A stretch of DNA of 64,000 bases from CBDCRK01 sp965220955 (lineage in GTDB: Bacteria > Desulfobacterota > Binatia > Bin18 > CBDCRK01): positions 1-64,000 of the forward strand of contig CBDCRK010000013.1 in the NCBI GenBank assembly GCA_965220955.1. The letters run 5' to 3'. Positions 43,012 through 54,372 of the stretch are shown piece by piece. How positions within the stretch are numbered: the first letter of the stretch is position 1; the number at the start of each line of letters is the position of its first letter. Below the pieces are notes generated by a model that was given only the letters and a program-made list of their open reading frames with translations, had not been told where the DNA came from and did not search any database. The position numbers and the translations under genes are program-made.

Positions 43012-44766
43012 CTAACAAGCCTGGCCATGACGGAGCAATTTGCCCGGAGTGGTTCCGGCGCACTGGCCATCCTCGAAGGTCACCTGCCCATTGACCATAA
43101 TCCAGCGGTAGCCTTCGGCTTTCTGCACCCGCCGCCACTCTCCGGCCGGCACATCGTAGGCAATCTCTGTCGGCCCTATGCCTAGCTTCTCCAGATTGTA
43201 GACTACAATATCGGCTGCCATGCCCTCGCGCAGGTGGCCACGGTCCTTAAAGCCTGCCGCCCAGGCTGGCAATCCGCTTAGGCGAAAATGTGCCTCCTCT
43301 AGAGACAGCGCTCTGGTGTCACGCACCATCCACATCAGCAAATCCGTGGGCCACACGCCTGTAGTGAGAAATTTCATGTGGGCCCCACCGTCGGACAACC
43401 CAGCAATGGTATAGGGCGAAGTCATTACCTCCTTGTGGTGCTCCACATTGAGGTTGAGCAGCGGCGTACGCCATTCTGTTTTCAGGTTGTCCGCCACCGA
43501 GAGGTCCAAAAGCGCATCAATAATATGCTTGTTTTCCTTCTCAGCAATCTGTTCCACCGCCAGCCCTTCATACTTCTCCTTCAGGGCTGGCCGGTCTACC
43601 TTCTTGGCAATGAACTTGGCAACCTGCCCAAAGATGTCAATAACCACCTGGCCTGAGTTATACTCTCCCTTCATTGCTTGGCGGGTCTCAGGATTGGCCA
43701 ATTTTGCCTTCTTTTCTTCTACCGTACCCAGAGTAGCCTCACGCCACACCGGGCTATTGTCAAACAGGTTCCAGTCTTCAAAGGTAAGGGTGAAATTTGC
43801 CCGTACTGTTGCTGCCTGTCCAAACACCGGAATTCCTTTGGCATTGGCCTCAGTTAACAATTTGAGCTGTGAGCGGTAGAACTGCGGAAACTGGTCGTTA
43901 GCCGCAATCAAGTTGTACAATACCGGTCGCCCGCTTTTCTCGGCCAGTTGCACGTTAAAGCCAAAGTCTCGCTCCAGACCACCCAGCAAACCTTGGATTC
44001 CCTCTTGGAAATTGCCGCCAGCCTGAGTAAACTGAATGCAGCCCTCGCCCCTCTCACTCAGGGCCTTGGCCAGGGTAAGGTAAAATTCATCCGGCAGCAC
44101 ATCGGAGATCATTGGGGTGCCGTCATAGTCCCGCTGCACCGCAGCAATGCTGTCGGGAAACAGACGTTGGGCTCCCCAGCCAACAGCTCCCGCGTCCATG
44201 GCCTCATGCAGCAGCCGGACAATTTCTCCCATTTCCGTCTCATTTGGCAATCGCTTCTTCGCCTCAGTGAATCCTCCCATGGCATAGGCTACAATGGGGG
44301 TAACAGGAACAAGCTGGGAAAGATTAATTCCTAAGGGAACACGGTCCAGGTGATCCATCCACTGAGGGAAAGTCTCCCAGTCAAAAGGCATCGACACCTT
44401 CATGGGCTCTAGGGGAATGGCCTCGTTACGCGACAACGCCAGCATAGCCCGCTCAGCATCCTTGGCATGCACCGGGGCAAAGCCAAATCCACAGTTGCCA
44501 ATGGTGACTGAGGTCACCCCGTGCCAGCTACCAATAGAGCAGTAAGGATCCCAGTGAATCTGGGCATCATAGTGGGTATGCAGGTCAATGGCCCCCGGAG
44601 CCACAATCAGCCCTGAGGCATCGAGCACTTGGCGGGCATCGCTGCTATTGAGGCGACCAATTTTGGCAATCTTGCCATTTTTGATACCAAGATCGGCCCG
44701 GTAACGCGGTACCCGCGCCCCATCCACAATGGTTCCTCCTTTGATAATTGCATCGAACTCTGCCAC
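43012..44766 (-). CDS. amidohydrolase, N-acyl-D-amino-acid deacylase family
   Basis: 584 residues, metal-dependent TIM-barrel hydrolase. FDAIIKGGTIVDGARVPRYR and the metal-binding GAIDLHTHYDAQIHWDPYCS (HxH) are followed by WHGVTSVTIGNCGFGFAPVH, GVGWGAQRLFP-type strands and SPYTIAGLSDGGAHMKFLTT (last metal Asp). DRGHLREGMAADIVVYNLEK is the typical end of the barrel. Members hydrolyse N-acyl-D-amino acids or ring amides. Nothing in the sequence fixes the substrate. The DUF1329 gene upstream is on the same strand 12 bp away, and the two are probably co-transcribed. Confidence 0.9.
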   Translation of the reverse strand: MAEFDAIIKGGTIVDGARVPRYRADLGIKNGKIAKIGRLNSSDARQVLDASGLIVAPGAIDLHTHYDAQIHWDPYCSIGSWHGVTSVTIGNCGFGFAPVHAKDAERAMLALSRNEAIPLEPMKVSMPFDWETFPQWMDHLDRVPLGINLSQLVPVTPIVAYAMGGFTEAKKRLPNETEMGEIVRLLHEAMDAGAVGWGAQRLFPDSIAAVQRDYDGTPMISDVLPDEFYLTLAKALSERGEGCIQFTQAGGNFQEGIQGLLGGLERDFGFNVQLAEKSGRPVLYNLIAANDQFPQFYRSQLKLLTEANAKGIPVFGQAATVRANFTLTFEDWNLFDNSPVWREATLGTVEEKKAKLANPETRQAMKGEYNSGQVVIDIFGQVAKFIAKKVDRPALKEKYEGLAVEQIAEKENKHIIDALLDLSVADNLKTEWRTPLLNLNVEHHKEVMTSPYTIAGLSDGGAHMKFLTTGVWPTDLLMWMVRDTRALSLEEAHFRLSGLPAWAAGFKDRGHLREGMAADIVVYNLEKLGIGPTEIAYDVPAGEWRRVQKAEGYRWIMVNGQVTFEDGQCAGTTPGKLLRHGQAC

Positions 44767-44778
44767 AGTGTCCCCCTT

Positions 44779-45234
44779 TCATTTCCCATAGCGCATCAGG
44801 GCGCTTCGGTTAAACAGGGTATTTTTCAGCGGCCGGTTATATAAAACCTTATGCGTCTGGAAGATGGAGGCTCGTTCCCGCTGATAATCAATGGATATCT
44901 GGGCGGCAAGTTGTGGAATCCACCCCTCATTCTCCCAGGGGTTAAACTCTGGATGGAAGTACACAAAGAAAAAAGTACGCTTATGGTTGTCCTCACGATC
45001 ATAAGTCAGAGCATAGAGAATGGTGTAAGTTTGCAGATCAATGTATAGAACCCGACGACCATAGACCGGATGGGATTTCTTAGACCTGGCCTCGACCACT
45101 ACGGCTCTGCGTAACTCCCAGGGATCCAGCGGGTACCAATTCCCTTTGCCGCTTAAAGTAGACTCGGCTGCCTGTATGGGTCCCGGAGCCAGGACTACTG
45201 TTTCCCCTAGATATTTCCAGTCATTACTTTTCAC
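44779..45234 (-). CDS. DUF1329-type protein, C-terminal portion only
   Basis: 151 residues from GTG after AAGGAGGGAAAT. YPLDPWELRRAVVVEARSKK, HPVYGRRVLYIDLQTYTILY and ALTYDREDNHKRTFFFVYFH match the last third of DUF1329 proteins, which are LolA-like outer-membrane lipid-associated proteins of about 400-450 residues. The N-terminal two-thirds and signal peptide are absent, yet the ribosome binding site is good and the frame clean. It may be a real short cytosolic relative or a relic. It is followed by the amidohydrolase gene. Confidence 0.55.
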   Translation of the reverse strand: MKSNDWKYLGETVVLAPGPIQAAESTLSGKGNWYPLDPWELRRAVVVEARSKKSHPVYGRRVLYIDLQTYTILYALTYDREDNHKRTFFFVYFHPEFNPWENEGWIPQLAAQISIDYQRERASIFQTHKVLYNRPLKNTLFNRSALMRYGK

Positions 45235-45367
45235 ATTTCCCTCCTTATGTCTGAACCCCTAACTAACTAGTATAAGCTATGTCAAGAAGATTGACCTAAA
45301 GCTCTTGCTAAGCACAAGACTTTATAACAGATGAAATGATAGACAACAGTCATATATAGAAAAGATC

Positions 45368-45397
45368 TTGACAGCAGAGGCTGAGCTGAGCTAATAG
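45368..45397 (+). promoter_or_regulatory. putative sigma-70 promoter of the DyP peroxidase gene
   Basis: TTGACA (45368-45373), an 18-base spacer and TAATAG (45392-45397) lie about 37 bp upstream of the start codon. AGAGGAGGA then precedes the ATG. The spacer contains two GCTGAGCT-like words. Confidence 0.45.
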
Positions 45398-45433
45398 GAT
45401 CACTCGAATTTTTTTATATAAGAGGAGGATAAG

Positions 45434-46357
45434 ATGCCTATACCACAACCCGCGATTCTTAATAGGGACATGGGCCAGCACCAGTGGTTTGTGCACCTGA
45501 GCCGCATGGAGGGTGCTGATCTCCAGGTCATCAAGTCCGTCGTTCAGAAATTGCGCTCTGACTGCGCGGCCAAGAACATCAACTTAGTTCTTGGCTTCGG
45601 GCCATCGCTCCTGAAAGACCTGACTAATGACGTTCCGAACGACTTCCAACCGTATGAGACCATCAGGTCGATCGATGGCAGCGGTAAGGAGGCAAAAGGC
45701 ACCCAGGAAGAGCTCCTTTTCTGGATGAATAGCAACAAAAAAGACGAGGTCTGGAAAACCCAGTGGGACGCCCGTCAGGCGCTCAAGGGGAACATGAGAG
45801 TCGCCCGTGAGACCATGACCTTTATCTATGGCGACTCTCTGGACGCGACCGGCTTCATCGATGGGACGGGCAACCCTGATCCGCCCGAACGGGATCGTGA
45901 GGTTGGTATTGTTCCTGATGGGCAGCCGGGAGCCGGCGGCAGTTTTATTATTGCCCAGCGCTGGGTTCATGACCTTGAGGCCTTCGAGGAGTTACCTGTC
46001 TCAGAGCAGGAGAAAGTCTTCGGCCGCACCAAGGCTGACTCCACCCGTCTCGAAGTCCAGCCCGCAACCTCTCATCTCTCCCACACGGAGCTGCGGGAGG
46101 GCAAAACGGCCGACGCTACAAAGCCAAAACGTGATGAGATTACGCGGCGCTCTACCCCGTATGCCTTCCATGATGGCACCGTGGGGTTATACTTCATAGC
46201 CTTCTGTAAGAGCCAGGCCCCACTCCGCGAGCGGATGGCGGCTATGTATGGCGTTAACGGGCAAGTCCGTGACCGGCTCACCGCCTACAGCAACCCGGCC
46301 TCTGGCTCCTACTACTTTGCCCCGTCGGTTGAGACACTCGACGCTTCTCTGTCGTAA
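45434..46357 (+). CDS. DyP-type heme peroxidase
   Basis: 307 residues. The signature GFIDGTGNP (GxxDG, about residue 140) holds the catalytic distal Asp, and a downstream His in the SHLSHTELREGK region or a near neighbour is the proximal heme ligand. WVHDLEAFEELPVSEQEKVF and GRTKADSTRLE come next, and the C-terminal blocks are RRSTPYAFHDGTVGLYFIAF and YSNPASGSYYFAPS. Members oxidise dyes, lignin-type phenolics or Mn, and some are encapsulin cargo; no encapsulin gene is near. It is a single gene with its own promoter. Confidence 0.93.
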   Translation: MPIPQPAILNRDMGQHQWFVHLSRMEGADLQVIKSVVQKLRSDCAAKNINLVLGFGPSLLKDLTNDVPNDFQPYETIRSIDGSGKEAKGTQEELLFWMNSNKKDEVWKTQWDARQALKGNMRVARETMTFIYGDSLDATGFIDGTGNPDPPERDREVGIVPDGQPGAGGSFIIAQRWVHDLEAFEELPVSEQEKVFGRTKADSTRLEVQPATSHLSHTELREGKTADATKPKRDEITRRSTPYAFHDGTVGLYFIAFCKSQAPLRERMAAMYGVNGQVRDRLTAYSNPASGSYYFAPSVETLDASLS

Positions 46358-46511
46358 CGGCTGACACATCGAGCCTCATGATGCAGGGCGGGCCTTTGGG
46401 CTCGTCCCGCTCGCTCCTTACTGAAGCCAGCTCAGACTGCAGCCAAGCTGCTGCGCGCTGGTCAAAGCTGGCCAATGAGTTCCCCCGTGCCGTACAGGAG
46501 GTCCTTAAGAG

Positions 46512-47318
46512 GTGCAGGTGCGAGCAAAACGTGGAGTTGTTGTGGGTAAAGTCTATCGTTTGACGCTTCACGTAGACCTGGCAATGGGGTTAGCACTCCT
46601 TCTTATGGTCGCCTGCCAAGAGGAGGTGCCAAAATCGCCTCCCCGGGAGGTTACATCGCTTGATCTCTCCACAGCGGGCACCATCTCCGGAAAGGTTCTC
46701 TTCACCGGGCCGGTGCCCGAACAGGCTGTCCTGCAATTGGGCGGCTGGGCTGAGTGCGCCTCTCAACACACAGGGCTGGTGTATGCTGAAGATGTCCTTG
46801 TCAATAACGGCAAGCTACAGAACGTGGTCGTGTATGTGAAGGAAGGGCTCGGGGATCGGGTTTTTGCCATCTCCGGGGAGCCGGTGATCATCGACCAGAA
46901 AGGGTGTATGTTCCTGCCTCGTATCGCCCTAGCCCAGGTCTATCAACCCATACGTTTTTTGAACAGTGATTTCATGGCGCACAATGTCCACGGTCTGCCA
47001 AAAAACTCACGCCAATGGAACTTTAGTCTGGGGGTAAAGGGCTCTTCACGCACCATTGCTGTGGACAAAGCCGAGGCCATAATAGAGATCAAGTGCGATG
47101 TCCACCCCTGGATGAAAGCGTATATCGGGGTCATTGACCATCCATACTTTGTCCTTAGCGAAACCGACGGCTCCTTTGCGCTCAAGAAACTGCCCCCAGG
47201 AAAGTACGTCATTGGTGCATGGCACGAGCGGTTTGGCACCCACTCGCAGAAGGTCTCCCTAGAGGCAAAAGAGACCAAAGAGATAACGTTTACGTTTGCA
47301 GCCAATCGGGCCCGCTAG
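46512..47318 (+). CDS. lipoprotein with cupredoxin-like copper site
   Basis: 268 residues. The GTG start has CAGGAGG at 8 bp. A short N-terminal stretch precedes a lipobox (LALLLMVAC), so the mature protein is anchored at about residue 36. A first beta domain (AGTISGKVLFTGPVP) is followed by a cupredoxin-like region with FMAHNVHGLP and IKCDVHPWMKAYIGV. His, Cys-x2-His and Met (CDVHPWM) would form a type-1 copper centre. The last part is a carboxypeptidase-regulatory-like strand set (GSFALKKLPPGKYVIGAWHE). Probably a periplasmic electron carrier; its partner is unknown. The 3' end overlaps the convergent membrane-protein gene by 4 bp. Confidence 0.7.
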   Translation: MQVRAKRGVVVGKVYRLTLHVDLAMGLALLLMVACQEEVPKSPPREVTSLDLSTAGTISGKVLFTGPVPEQAVLQLGGWAECASQHTGLVYAEDVLVNNGKLQNVVVYVKEGLGDRVFAISGEPVIIDQKGCMFLPRIALAQVYQPIRFLNSDFMAHNVHGLPKNSRQWNFSLGVKGSSRTIAVDKAEAIIEIKCDVHPWMKAYIGVIDHPYFVLSETDGSFALKKLPPGKYVIGAWHERFGTHSQKVSLEAKETKEITFTFAANRAR

Positions 47319-47947
47319 GGCCAGGTCTTTGCCACACCGGACGCAAACTTAAAGATCATGTAGTATGCCAGACCAAAGCCCACAGCCAGAACGATAATGG
47401 GCCAGTACCAGTTAAAACTGATAGTGGGATAATGGGCTGCTCCTTGTAACATGCCAACAAGCATCGGCACCGACAGAAAGGTGTTGGTCCTTGAGGCATA
47501 GAGTGCCCTCCGGGCCACGGTCGGCTGCTCGGGTGGAGTCTGGCTCTCCTTGGTCCAGGTGATTAGATTCTTCTGTGCCGGCCAGATGATGAACCAAACG
47601 TTGAACCACATGATCGTGCCAAAGAGCGCGCCCAGGGTAATCCACAGCCCAGGATCTGAGGTGAAGAGCCCAGCCTGTCCGGTAAAACCACTAGCCCCCT
47701 CTAAGACGAAGTACTTCCAGATGATCAGCAGGAGACCGGACAGAAAAGTAAACATCGCTCCCCAGCGAAACCACCACAGCGTGCGTGGCATGATCTCCGG
47801 GACAACTTGCCTGCGGACATCGGCCGCAAGAGCACCTTGGAAATGAGCGTTAATCAGGTTGAAATAGTATAGTAGTCCAATCCAAGTAATCCCCGCCAAC
47901 AAATGGATCCAGCGAAATAACATTTGGAGTACGTCGTTGACATCCAT
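47315..47947 (-). CDS. integral membrane protein, urate hydroxylase PuuD-like
   Basis: 210 residues from MDVNDVLQMLFRW, chosen for the GGAGG at good distance. About five membrane helices (roughly 10-30, 55-78, 95-120, 147-165, 172-195). VLQMLFRWIHLLAGITWIGL and YYFNLINAHFQ resemble PuuD N-terminal membrane domains, as do WWFRWGAMFTFLSGLLLIIW and NVWFIIWPAQK. The catalytic heme domain seen in complete PuuD enzymes (cytochrome-c-type C-terminus) is absent, so this is a membrane-domain-only relative. Confidence 0.75.
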   Translation of the reverse strand: MDVNDVLQMLFRWIHLLAGITWIGLLYYFNLINAHFQGALAADVRRQVVPEIMPRTLWWFRWGAMFTFLSGLLLIIWKYFVLEGASGFTGQAGLFTSDPGLWITLGALFGTIMWFNVWFIIWPAQKNLITWTKESQTPPEQPTVARRALYASRTNTFLSVPMLVGMLQGAAHYPTISFNWYWPIIVLAVGFGLAYYMIFKFASGVAKTWP

Positions 47948-48312
47948 AGTGCACCTCCTCACCTAAAAAGCCTTCTCACCTCTTCCTGCTGGGTCCTGCC
48001 AAGCCTCAAACAACCCGAGCAAAGGGTATAGCGTTGACGTCTAGGACACGCCGGGACAATTGCTCTGCTAATGTACAACATGACATTTTCTGTTTCAAGC
48101 TGCTGATCTTCCCTTAGAGGCACCGCTTCCGACGAGTTGTAAACACTCGCAGCGTATAGTAAAGAGGGAGCAGGCAGGTTGAGGGGGTACTTATTCAACT
48201 CTCAACATTGACAGTAGCAGAATTTGGCAATAACAGCTGCCACATTACAAATGCTGGTAATGAAGGAAGGATAGATTCAGAGGGTACTGCAAGGCTGAGA
48301 AGGGAAGAGGGA
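47948..48312. other. intergenic region, no gene recognised
   Basis: About 365 bp between the divergent PuuD-like gene and the aquaporin remnant. I see no gene or strong promoter; short frames here lack ribosome binding sites and family motifs. Confidence 0.35.
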
Positions 48313-49006
48313 CATGGAAAACACAATGTCGAAAGGGGTAGCGGAATTGGTTGCCACCTTTGCCCTGACTTTTATTGGGGGGCAGCCATTATCAATGGAC
48401 AAGCGGGACTCATAGGGGTCGCTATGGCCCATGGCCTCACTCTAGCTGTAATAGACATTATCGGGAATAAGGAACAAACAACCTTCAACCCCTGATGAAA
48501 TCAGGAATTTTCCCTTTTTTGTTAAAATGCCATCAATCCCTTGCAAAATAAGGGTTTAAAGCTTGTTTGCGATAATCTCTAATGATTTCCTGCATCGGAC
48601 ATATCTCCGGGGGCCATGTTAACCCTGCAGTCACGGTCGGGTTCTTGGTCACAGGAAGGATGTCAGTGAGGGAGGGTGTGGGTTATATTGTATACCAACT
48701 CCTGGGGGCCACTCTCGCGGCGCTATTGCTGCTGTTTCTTGTCCCCGGAGCGACAGAGGCTAATCTAGGCGGCCAAGCCTTAGCCGAGGGGGTTGGCTTT
48801 GGCACCGGGGTGGGCATTGAGATTATCCTGACCTTTCTTTTAGTCTTCACCATTTTTGCCACAGTTGTGGACGAGAGAGGGGCCTTCAGGATTATCGCTG
48901 GTTTCGGGATTGGGCTGGTTATGGCTTTTGATATTCTTGCTGGAGGGCCCCTTACCGGAGCCTCGTTAAACCCGGCCCTCTCCTTTGGGCCGGCACTAGT
49001 GGGTTA
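48313..49006 (+). pseudogene. MIP-family aquaporin, disrupted
   Basis: The start MENTMSKGVAELVATFALTF follows GAAGAGGGA and continues, after a frameshift at a run of six G, with GAAIINGQAGLIGVAMAHGL. A 120-bp element then interrupts the gene. The rest resumes as MISCIGHISGGHVNPAVTVG (first NPA box) and GLVMAFDILAGGPLTGASLN then PALSFGPALVG (second NPA, with Leu following where Arg is usual). The frame ends right there, so the last helix is missing. An intact channel would pass water or small solutes through the inner membrane; this one is dead. Confidence 0.85.
48457..48576. mobile_element. 120-bp MITE-like insertion inside the aquaporin gene
   Basis: The ends ATTATCGGGAATAAGG and the reverse complement of GCTTGTTTGCGATAAT form an imperfect terminal inverted repeat (perfect outer 7 bp). 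The interior is AT-rich with CCCTGATGAAATCAGG and CCCTTGCAAAATAAGGG inverted words, and there is no gene. No clear target-site duplication is seen. A transposase remnant of a different length lies 540 bp away, but it is not known to be related. Confidence 0.6.
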
Positions 49007-49109
49007 GGCTTGGTCAGACGGATCTTCCCCTGCGATTTAAGCAGAAAGTGATGGCTAACTCTCCGAGTTCATTGAGGACACGGGACACTTGGGGGTCGGC
49101 ACTGTCTGC

Positions 49110-49821
49110 TTACATTTGCCGAAGGTTGCTGTGAGTTGGTAGTGATGTACCCAACGCTGCTAGGATGGCGACTTGCCGCTCGTCGGGGCGGGGCAGCCCC
49201 GTGATCGCAGTGCCTGCAGTCTCATACTTCAGTAAACAAAGCCGACCCAACTCCGTCAACGCCTCTTCGAGGGTGACAGCCCGCCTGTCGGTGTGGGTGG
49301 TGCCGAACGCCTTGACCAATTGGCGACGTAGCTCCCGCACCACTTTCAGGGCCAGCATAGTGACAAACACGTGGGCACGCGTACGTTGGGCCTTACGGAC
49401 AAAGATGGGGCGGACTTCTAGCTGGCCAGTCTTCATAGTGCGGAAGTCCCGTTCAACCTCCTGGAGGTCAAGGTAGCGATCGTACACGGTCTGTGCCGCC
49501 ATGGTCGTATCAGCCACATCTGTCTCCAAGACATAACAGCCATCCAACAAGGCCACCGCAGCCCGGGCGCTGGGGTCAACCTCGAGCGTGAGGCGGCACT
49601 GGTGTAGGGCCACCCGGACGAAGGCCGACACTTTATGCCGCCTCACCCACGCGCTCACGCTGCGCAGTCCCGCTTGTGGGTCCGCCTTACGGGACTCGCT
49701 CACAAAGGCGTTGCGTCTTTGGGCCTGCTCATGCAGCTTAGCCAGCTTGTCACGACGGCGGCGCTCCTTCTCCCGTCGAGTGCTCTCATTGCGTCGCAGC
49801 ACCAACCGCACCTTGCTGAGA

Positions 49822-49823
<2 letters not shown>
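49110..49823 (-). pseudogene. IS1634-type transposase, C-terminal fragment
   Basis: About 238 codons. YDRYLDLQEVERDFRTMKTG, LEVRPIFVRKAQRTRAHVFV and TMLALKVVRELRRQLVKAFG are the late DDE-domain blocks of the IS4/IS1634 group; the final catalytic Glu lies in the VERDFRTMKT helix. The N-terminal half with the first two Asp residues is gone, replaced by the katG 3' end. No terminal inverted repeat was found at either side. It is GC-rich like katG and unlike the surroundings. Confidence 0.82.
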
Positions 49824-51987
<2,164 letters not shown>

Positions 51988-52160
51988 ATTCCCTCCAATC
52001 GTGTTCTGCATTTTTCCAACCTGTTCTATATACAAGGGTCATGAATCCTTGGAAAGTGATGATGCACACGCCGTACATTCCCCGAATAATGTCAACTCGA
52101 CCTCATCAGGAGCACCCACTAAAATCAGCCTAAGAGGAAGCTACTAAGGGCCTCTGGCCC

Positions 52161-53285
52161 CTAGTTGAGATGATATACCCTGGCTGTATTCCCACCGGCA
52201 ATCTTGGCCTTTTCCTCCTCAGTACACTCCACCAGAATTTCCTCAATGATCTGTCGGCTCCTTGGGAAGGTAGACTCAAAATGAGGATAATCTGAGCCCC
52301 ACAGGAGATTATCCACCCCTATAATGTGGCGATCCCTTATGCCCAGGGCATCTTCCTGGAAGCCAAGAAACACATTGCGGTGGAAATAGTCGCTGGGAAG
52401 CATGTCCTCCTTAAATCGGTGCCAGACTCCATGGGGAGGTCTTTGGGTGTAAGTATAGTCCAGCCGGTCCAGGAAATGGGAGGCCCAAGACAGCTCCATC
52501 TCCACCGACCCCACCTGTAGTTTGGGATGACGCTCGAATACGCCGCTGAAGATCATATGGGCAAGGGACATACGAACCCAGTGGTCCACGTTAGTAAAGA
52601 AGGCAGGGTTAATGGATTCGATATCCACAAATTGCTGGCCCGGGCCCGGACGATTGGTGCCAATGTGAAGGTTAAGAGGGATCTGCAAGTCCTCGGCTGC
52701 GGCCCACAGGGGTTCGTACTCTGGCAAATCGTACCCCCGGTTCTCGGGGGGATATACGGTGATCATAGCCCCTGCCAGCCCCATCTTTGCGCAACGCTCC
52801 ATCTCCCTTACACCCTCCTGCACGTCGTCCATGTTAAGCATGGCAACGCCCTTGATCCGGTTAGGGAATGGCTGGCAGAACTCGGCAACCCAGTCGTTGT
52901 AGGCTCTGAAGATGGCCGTCAGGAGCTCGCCATCTGGCACGCTGTACAGCAAAAGACCAACAGTAGGAAAGACTATGCTCACATCTATCCCATCGGTCTC
53001 CATGTCTTTTAGGTGCTCCTCGGGAATATAGCCCCCAGGCCGTATGTTTTCCACTTTATCCGCAAAACGCAGCTTTTCCGGCTCCTCAAACCTCCTGCCC
53101 GCCTGTGCCCCGGCTCCAGTACCTTGGCCCTTGAGGCCATCACACATCCACCAGTCGGTATTATCTTCCGGGCGGCGGACAATGTGTGGGGCTCGGTCCT
53201 TGAATTTGGGCTCGACTCTGCTCGTCCACAAATCTCTTGGCTCCATAACATGATTGTCCAATGATATGACTCTGTAATCAGACAT
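52161..53285 (-). CDS. amidohydrolase family protein (ACMSD/amidohydrolase-2 type)
   Basis: 374 residues. VISLDNHVMEPRDLWTSRVE gives the N-terminal metal site, in the short D-x-H form found in these decarboxylase-like amidohydrolases. GIDVSIVFPTVGLLLYSVPD and LHIGTNRPGPGQQFVDIESI follow, then FSGVFERHPKLQVGSVEMEL (EM-E). The late NLLWGSDYPHFESTFPRSRQ holds the last metal Asp. It probably hydrolyses or decarboxylates an aromatic or cyclic acid; members often accompany LLM oxidoreductases in catabolic clusters. An AGGAGG-like site precedes the start. Confidence 0.85.
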   Translation of the reverse strand: MSDYRVISLDNHVMEPRDLWTSRVEPKFKDRAPHIVRRPEDNTDWWMCDGLKGQGTGAGAQAGRRFEEPEKLRFADKVENIRPGGYIPEEHLKDMETDGIDVSIVFPTVGLLLYSVPDGELLTAIFRAYNDWVAEFCQPFPNRIKGVAMLNMDDVQEGVREMERCAKMGLAGAMITVYPPENRGYDLPEYEPLWAAAEDLQIPLNLHIGTNRPGPGQQFVDIESINPAFFTNVDHWVRMSLAHMIFSGVFERHPKLQVGSVEMELSWASHFLDRLDYTYTQRPPHGVWHRFKEDMLPSDYFHRNVFLGFQEDALGIRDRHIIGVDNLLWGSDYPHFESTFPRSRQIIEEILVECTEEEKAKIAGGNTARVYHLN

Positions 53286-53559
53286 ACTTAGTCCTCCTTA
53301 TTTATATTTGTAGGGTTTCTCCCCTAATCTTTCCGTATAAATGATCCTTACAGTATCTTTTTGGCCTTAATCTGTGTGGAACTCTGCTGACCGCCTCGAA
53401 GAATCTCTCCCCTCGCTTGCTGTCTATTACAGGCACCAGAGGGTGTCAATACATATTCTCCAGCAGGAATCTTACACGTCCATTGACTTTGTAACATTCC
53501 TGTTCCCTAGTATTGCCAAGGGTATAGAGACTAAATTGTCCTTGTACTCTCTGTCCTTA

Positions 53560-53781
53560 TTATGGGCTTGATCTTCGCGCTCGGGCCCAACCAGTCCCCT
53601 GGCAGAAGTTACATCGGTAGGCAGACTTTTTGCCTTTTCCCTGACAATGGACACACTCTCGAGCTGGTTGTGCTACCAGCACGTTGCCCTGACCACTACA
53701 TGCCTTACACGGGTTGGCATCAATGTTACCTTGACCACTACAATAGGCACAGGTCGCGGGCTCGTAGTTTATATCCGCCAT
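53560..53781 (-). CDS. small DnaJ-type cysteine-rich zinc-finger protein
   Basis: 73 residues. Four CxxCxGxG motifs in a row: CAYCSGQG, CKACSGQG, CVHCQGKG, CNFCQGTG, the spacing of the DnaJ central domain, which binds two zinc ions. There is no J-domain or C-terminal substrate-binding part. Free-standing versions occur widely and may act as small zinc or redox proteins. It is separated from the peroxiredoxin gene by 135 bp and transcribed away from it; whether the two share regulation is unknown. Confidence 0.8.
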   Translation of the reverse strand: MADINYEPATCAYCSGQGNIDANPCKACSGQGNVLVAQPARECVHCQGKGKKSAYRCNFCQGTGWARARRSSP

Positions 53782-53916
53782 TGCTATCTCCCTCCATTGG
53801 AGGGGTTATAGGCGCGCCGCGGACTACTGTCAACAATAGGCGCAAGCAGGCAGTAAGCCTTTTTTCCTGCCTTTTATATGGTATAGTTTCTGGCCAAAGC
53901 TTAAGGAGGTGAAAAT

Positions 53917-54372
53917 ATGCTCAAAGTTGGTGATACTGCTCCAGACTTTACCGTGAAGACCCATACTGGCGAGGACCTTACGCTTTCTAGCCTTAAGGGC
54001 AAGAAGGTGCTCCTCTGGTTCTATCCTAAGGCCAATACCTCGGGTTGAACCACAGAGGGACGCGGGTTCCGCGACCAGATCAGCTATTTTCAAGACCTCA
54101 ACACTGAAGTGCTAGGGATTAGTTTTGATAGTGTGCAAGAGAATGCCGCTTTTGCCCAAAAACAAAACTTTCCTTTTCGCCTCCTCTGTGACACTGAGCG
54201 ACAGGTGGGCCTCGCCTATAGTGCTTGTGACAATGCTCAGGCTGGCTACGCCAAGCGCATCAGCTACCTTATGGACGAGGAGGGACGTGTAAGCAAAGCC
54301 TACGACAAAGTCAACTCTGGTTCTCATCCTGCCGAAGTACTGGCAGACCTAACGGATGCAAAGGGAGCCTAG
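53917..54372 (+). CDS. peroxiredoxin (BCP/PrxQ type) with selenocysteine at the peroxidatic position
   Basis: 151 residues if the in-frame TGA at 54046-54048 is read as Sec44. AAGGAGGT precedes the ATG. VGDTAPDFTVKTHTGEDLTL, VLLWFYPKANTSG, then the TGA, then TTEGRGFRDQISYFQ: in BCP/PrxQ proteins the peroxidatic Cys lies exactly here in YPK-D-TPGCT-E. The rest (VLGISFDSVQENAAFAQKQN, FPFRLLCDTERQVGLAYSAC, YLMDEEGRV-KAYDKV) is full length and undamaged. A CGCGG-GTT-CCGCG hairpin lies 12 bases after the TGA. A Cys-to-stop mutation is the alternative, but the position, context and intact downstream half favour selenocysteine. It would reduce peroxides in the cytosol. Confidence 0.85.
54049..54080 (+). 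promoter_or_regulatory. putative bacterial SECIS element
   Basis: Immediately 3' of the TGA (54046-54048). The stem CGCGG (54061-54065) and CCGCG (54069-54073) encloses loop GTT, with the loop G about 18 bases after the UGA. This distance and a G at the start of the apical loop fit the general pattern of bacterial selenocysteine insertion elements recognised by SelB. Flanking GAGGGA and GACC could lengthen the stem. Confidence 0.6.
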
